Positions 5,349 to 6,497 of a stretch of 6,497 nt of DNA are shown piece by piece; within the stretch, counting starts at the first letter, position 1; each line of letters begins with the position of its first letter. The notes under the pieces were generated by a model, which made no database searches, was not told the origin of the DNA, and saw only the letters and a program-made list of their open reading frames with translations. The translations under genes and the position numbers were made by a program. This DNA comes from Bacillota bacterium. Lineage in GTDB: Bacteria > Bacillota > Clostridia > Peptostreptococcales > Anaerovoracaceae. The stretch is from the NCBI GenBank assembly GCA_017523605.1, contig JAFWVZ010000054.1, positions 1 to 6,497 on the forward strand, read 5' to 3'.

Positions 5349-6497
5349 ATGGAACCTGCAGTAAAAGTCGACCTGGAACTACTTAAGAAGATAGACGCGG
5401 TCGAGATGGACGAGCAGCGCCGCGCCTGGAAAAAGGCTGTAATGGCTGCGCCCTACAAGATCCATACGGACAGACAGTACTATGCCACCGAGTCCTGGAG
5501 ACAGACCGAGGGCGAGGATCTGGAGATCCGCCGCGCGAAGCTTTTTAAACATGTAGTCGAAAACATAAAGCTGAGCATACTGCCTTACGATTACATAGTA
5601 GGCCGCATGGGACCTACGGTCGTAGGCGCGTATACCGGAATAGATTCCTGCGGCGATTATCTGGACGGCATCTGGTCCGACGAAGGCAAGGTGCAGTTCT
5701 CGCTCAACAGCCAGTCGCAGCTTTCTCCGGAGGACCTGGAGATACTCCGCGACGCCGCCCGCGAGTTCGGAGGCAAGAGCGTAGCGGACGCCGGAAATCT
5801 GCTGTGGAAGGAACTTCTGGGCACCTGGCCCCAGGACGTTCTGGAGGCAAGGCTTAAGGACCCGCCGCTCAACACCGGAAACTGGGCCAACTCCACAAAT
5901 ACCATAGATTTCAACAAGATCATAACCAAAGGCCTTCGCTATTTCATAGACGAGGCGCAGGGCCACATAAACGACTTCGTGGAGAACCAGGGGCAGAACG
6001 CCAACAAGTTCTGGTTCTGGAAGGCCGCGATAATAGTCTGCGAGGCCATAATAACTCTCTCCCACAGATACGCCGCGCTTGCCCGCGAGATGGAAAAGAC
6101 CGAGGAAGATCCTGCCAGAAAGAAGCAGCTGATCGAGATCGCCGAGGCCTGCGAGCACGTTCCGGAGTTCCCGGCGCGCAGCTTCCACGAGGCGCTGCAG
6201 TCCATGGCCATAACCGGCATATCCAAGGGCATAGAGCACCCCATGCACAACCACCCGCAGTGGGGCAGAGGGGATCAGTATCTGTACCCATTCTTCATAA
6301 GGGACATTCAGACCGGCACAATAAGCGTGGACAAAGCAGTAAACATGCTGGCAGAGCTTATAGGTCGCTGGGGCACCACCATCTATGTGGATACCGGTAC
6401 TCACAGGGAGACTCACCAGATCACTTTTGCCATAAACAGCATGAACCTGGGCGGAATAACTCCGGACGGCAAGGAAGGCAGCAACGAGCTTTCCTAT
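5349..6497 (+). CDS. Glycyl radical enzyme (PFL-like), N-terminal part, subtype unassigned
   Basis: The first 383 codons of a protein expected to be about 780-850 residues; it runs off the right edge. Family members use a radical on a C-terminal glycine, installed by a separate radical-SAM activase, to start difficult eliminations, decarboxylations or C-C bond chemistry under anoxia. Seen here: an N-terminal segment of the family type (TEGEDLEIRRAK about 53-64, YIVGR about 82-86), then C268-EHVPEFPARSFHEALQ, WGRGDQYLYPFF (305-316) and NLGGITPDGKEGSNELSY (366-383). All are PFL-domain landmarks. The catalytic Cys loop and radical Gly loop lie beyond the window. The pieces do not let me choose between choline lyase, hydroxyproline dehydratase, arylacetate decarboxylase, isethionate lyase or another class. 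Unusual details are GRGDQY where GRFDQY is common, and a GIDSCGDYLDGIW segment (about 97-109). AAAGGAG at 5337-5343, 5 nt before the ATG, fixes the start. The divergent LysR gene is its probable regulator. Confidence 0.9.
   Translation, partial: MEPAVKVDLELLKKIDAVEMDEQRRAWKKAVMAAPYKIHTDRQYYATESWRQTEGEDLEIRRAKLFKHVVENIKLSILPYDYIVGRMGPTVVGAYTGIDSCGDYLDGIWSDEGKVQFSLNSQSQLSPEDLEILRDAAREFGGKSVADAGNLLWKELLGTWPQDVLEARLKDPPLNTGNWANSTNTIDFNKIITKGLRYFIDEAQGHINDFVENQGQNANKFWFWKAAIIVCEAIITLSHRYAALAREMEKTEEDPARKKQLIEIAEACEHVPEFPARSFHEALQSMAITGISKGIEHPMHNHPQWGRGDQYLYPFFIRDIQTGTISVDKAVNMLAELIGRWGTTIYVDTGTHRETHQITFAINSMNLGGITPDGKEGSNELSY

Noticed and set aside
5379..6416. 345-codon minus-strand open frame opposite the glycyl radical enzyme
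   Set aside because: Antisense shadow of a gene with clear PFL-domain motifs; no ribosome site or conserved domain of its own.
1..6497. CRISPR arrays, insertion sequences, tRNA or rRNA genes, prophage or toxin-antitoxin genes
   Set aside because: No regularly spaced repeats, transposase-like or phage-like proteins, or tRNA/rRNA signature sequences were seen.

Overview
The window looks like chromosomal DNA of a strict anaerobe, most likely a member of the Clostridia (Firmicutes) with moderate GC. The evidence is strong Shine-Dalgarno sequences, recognisable sigma-A type promoters, a glycyl radical enzyme (an oxygen-sensitive class), an IscR-type Rrf2 regulator beside a cysteine desulfurase gene, and heavy use of AUA for isoleucine. 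The taxon is an inference.

Layout. (1) 1-104, minus: the first codons of a NifS/IscS-type cysteine desulfurase that runs off the left edge. (2) 105-519: a 415-bp divergent intergenic region. Each outward promoter (132-160 minus, 462-491 plus) is overlapped by a near-identical 25-bp operator of the form CCTATT-N13-AATAGG. Between the promoters lies a GC-rich element (206-436) that folds on paper into one nested rod closed by a 22-bp helix; it is probably a structured RNA or, less likely, a mobile palindromic element. (3) 520-921, plus: an Rrf2/IscR-like regulator with four clustered cysteines, followed by a weak terminator. (4) 1080-4289, plus: a promoter, then a probable three-gene operon (uncharacterised 153-aa protein; metallo-beta-lactamase-fold hydrolase with a winged-helix tail; cytoplasmic 5'-nucleotidase-family phosphoesterase), ending in a bidirectional terminator. 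(5) 4294-5181, minus: a LysR-family regulator convergent with that operon. (6) 5182-5348: a divergent control region with one palindrome in the spacer of each promoter. (7) 5349-6497, plus: the first 383 codons of a glycyl radical enzyme, cut by the right edge before its catalytic Cys and Gly loops.

How the parts fit. The left block is a self-regulating iron-sulfur module: the Rrf2 protein, probably sensing a cluster, should bind both operators and control itself and cysteine desulfurase. The right block is a substrate-responsive catabolic module: a LysR protein divergent from a glycyl radical enzyme whose substrate cannot be assigned from the N-terminal half. The central operon encodes two metal-dependent hydrolases and an orphan protein, with no obvious shared pathway.

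The points most worth following are the structured element at 206-436, the twin operators, the missing IscR-type histidine ligand, and the unassigned glycyl radical enzyme.
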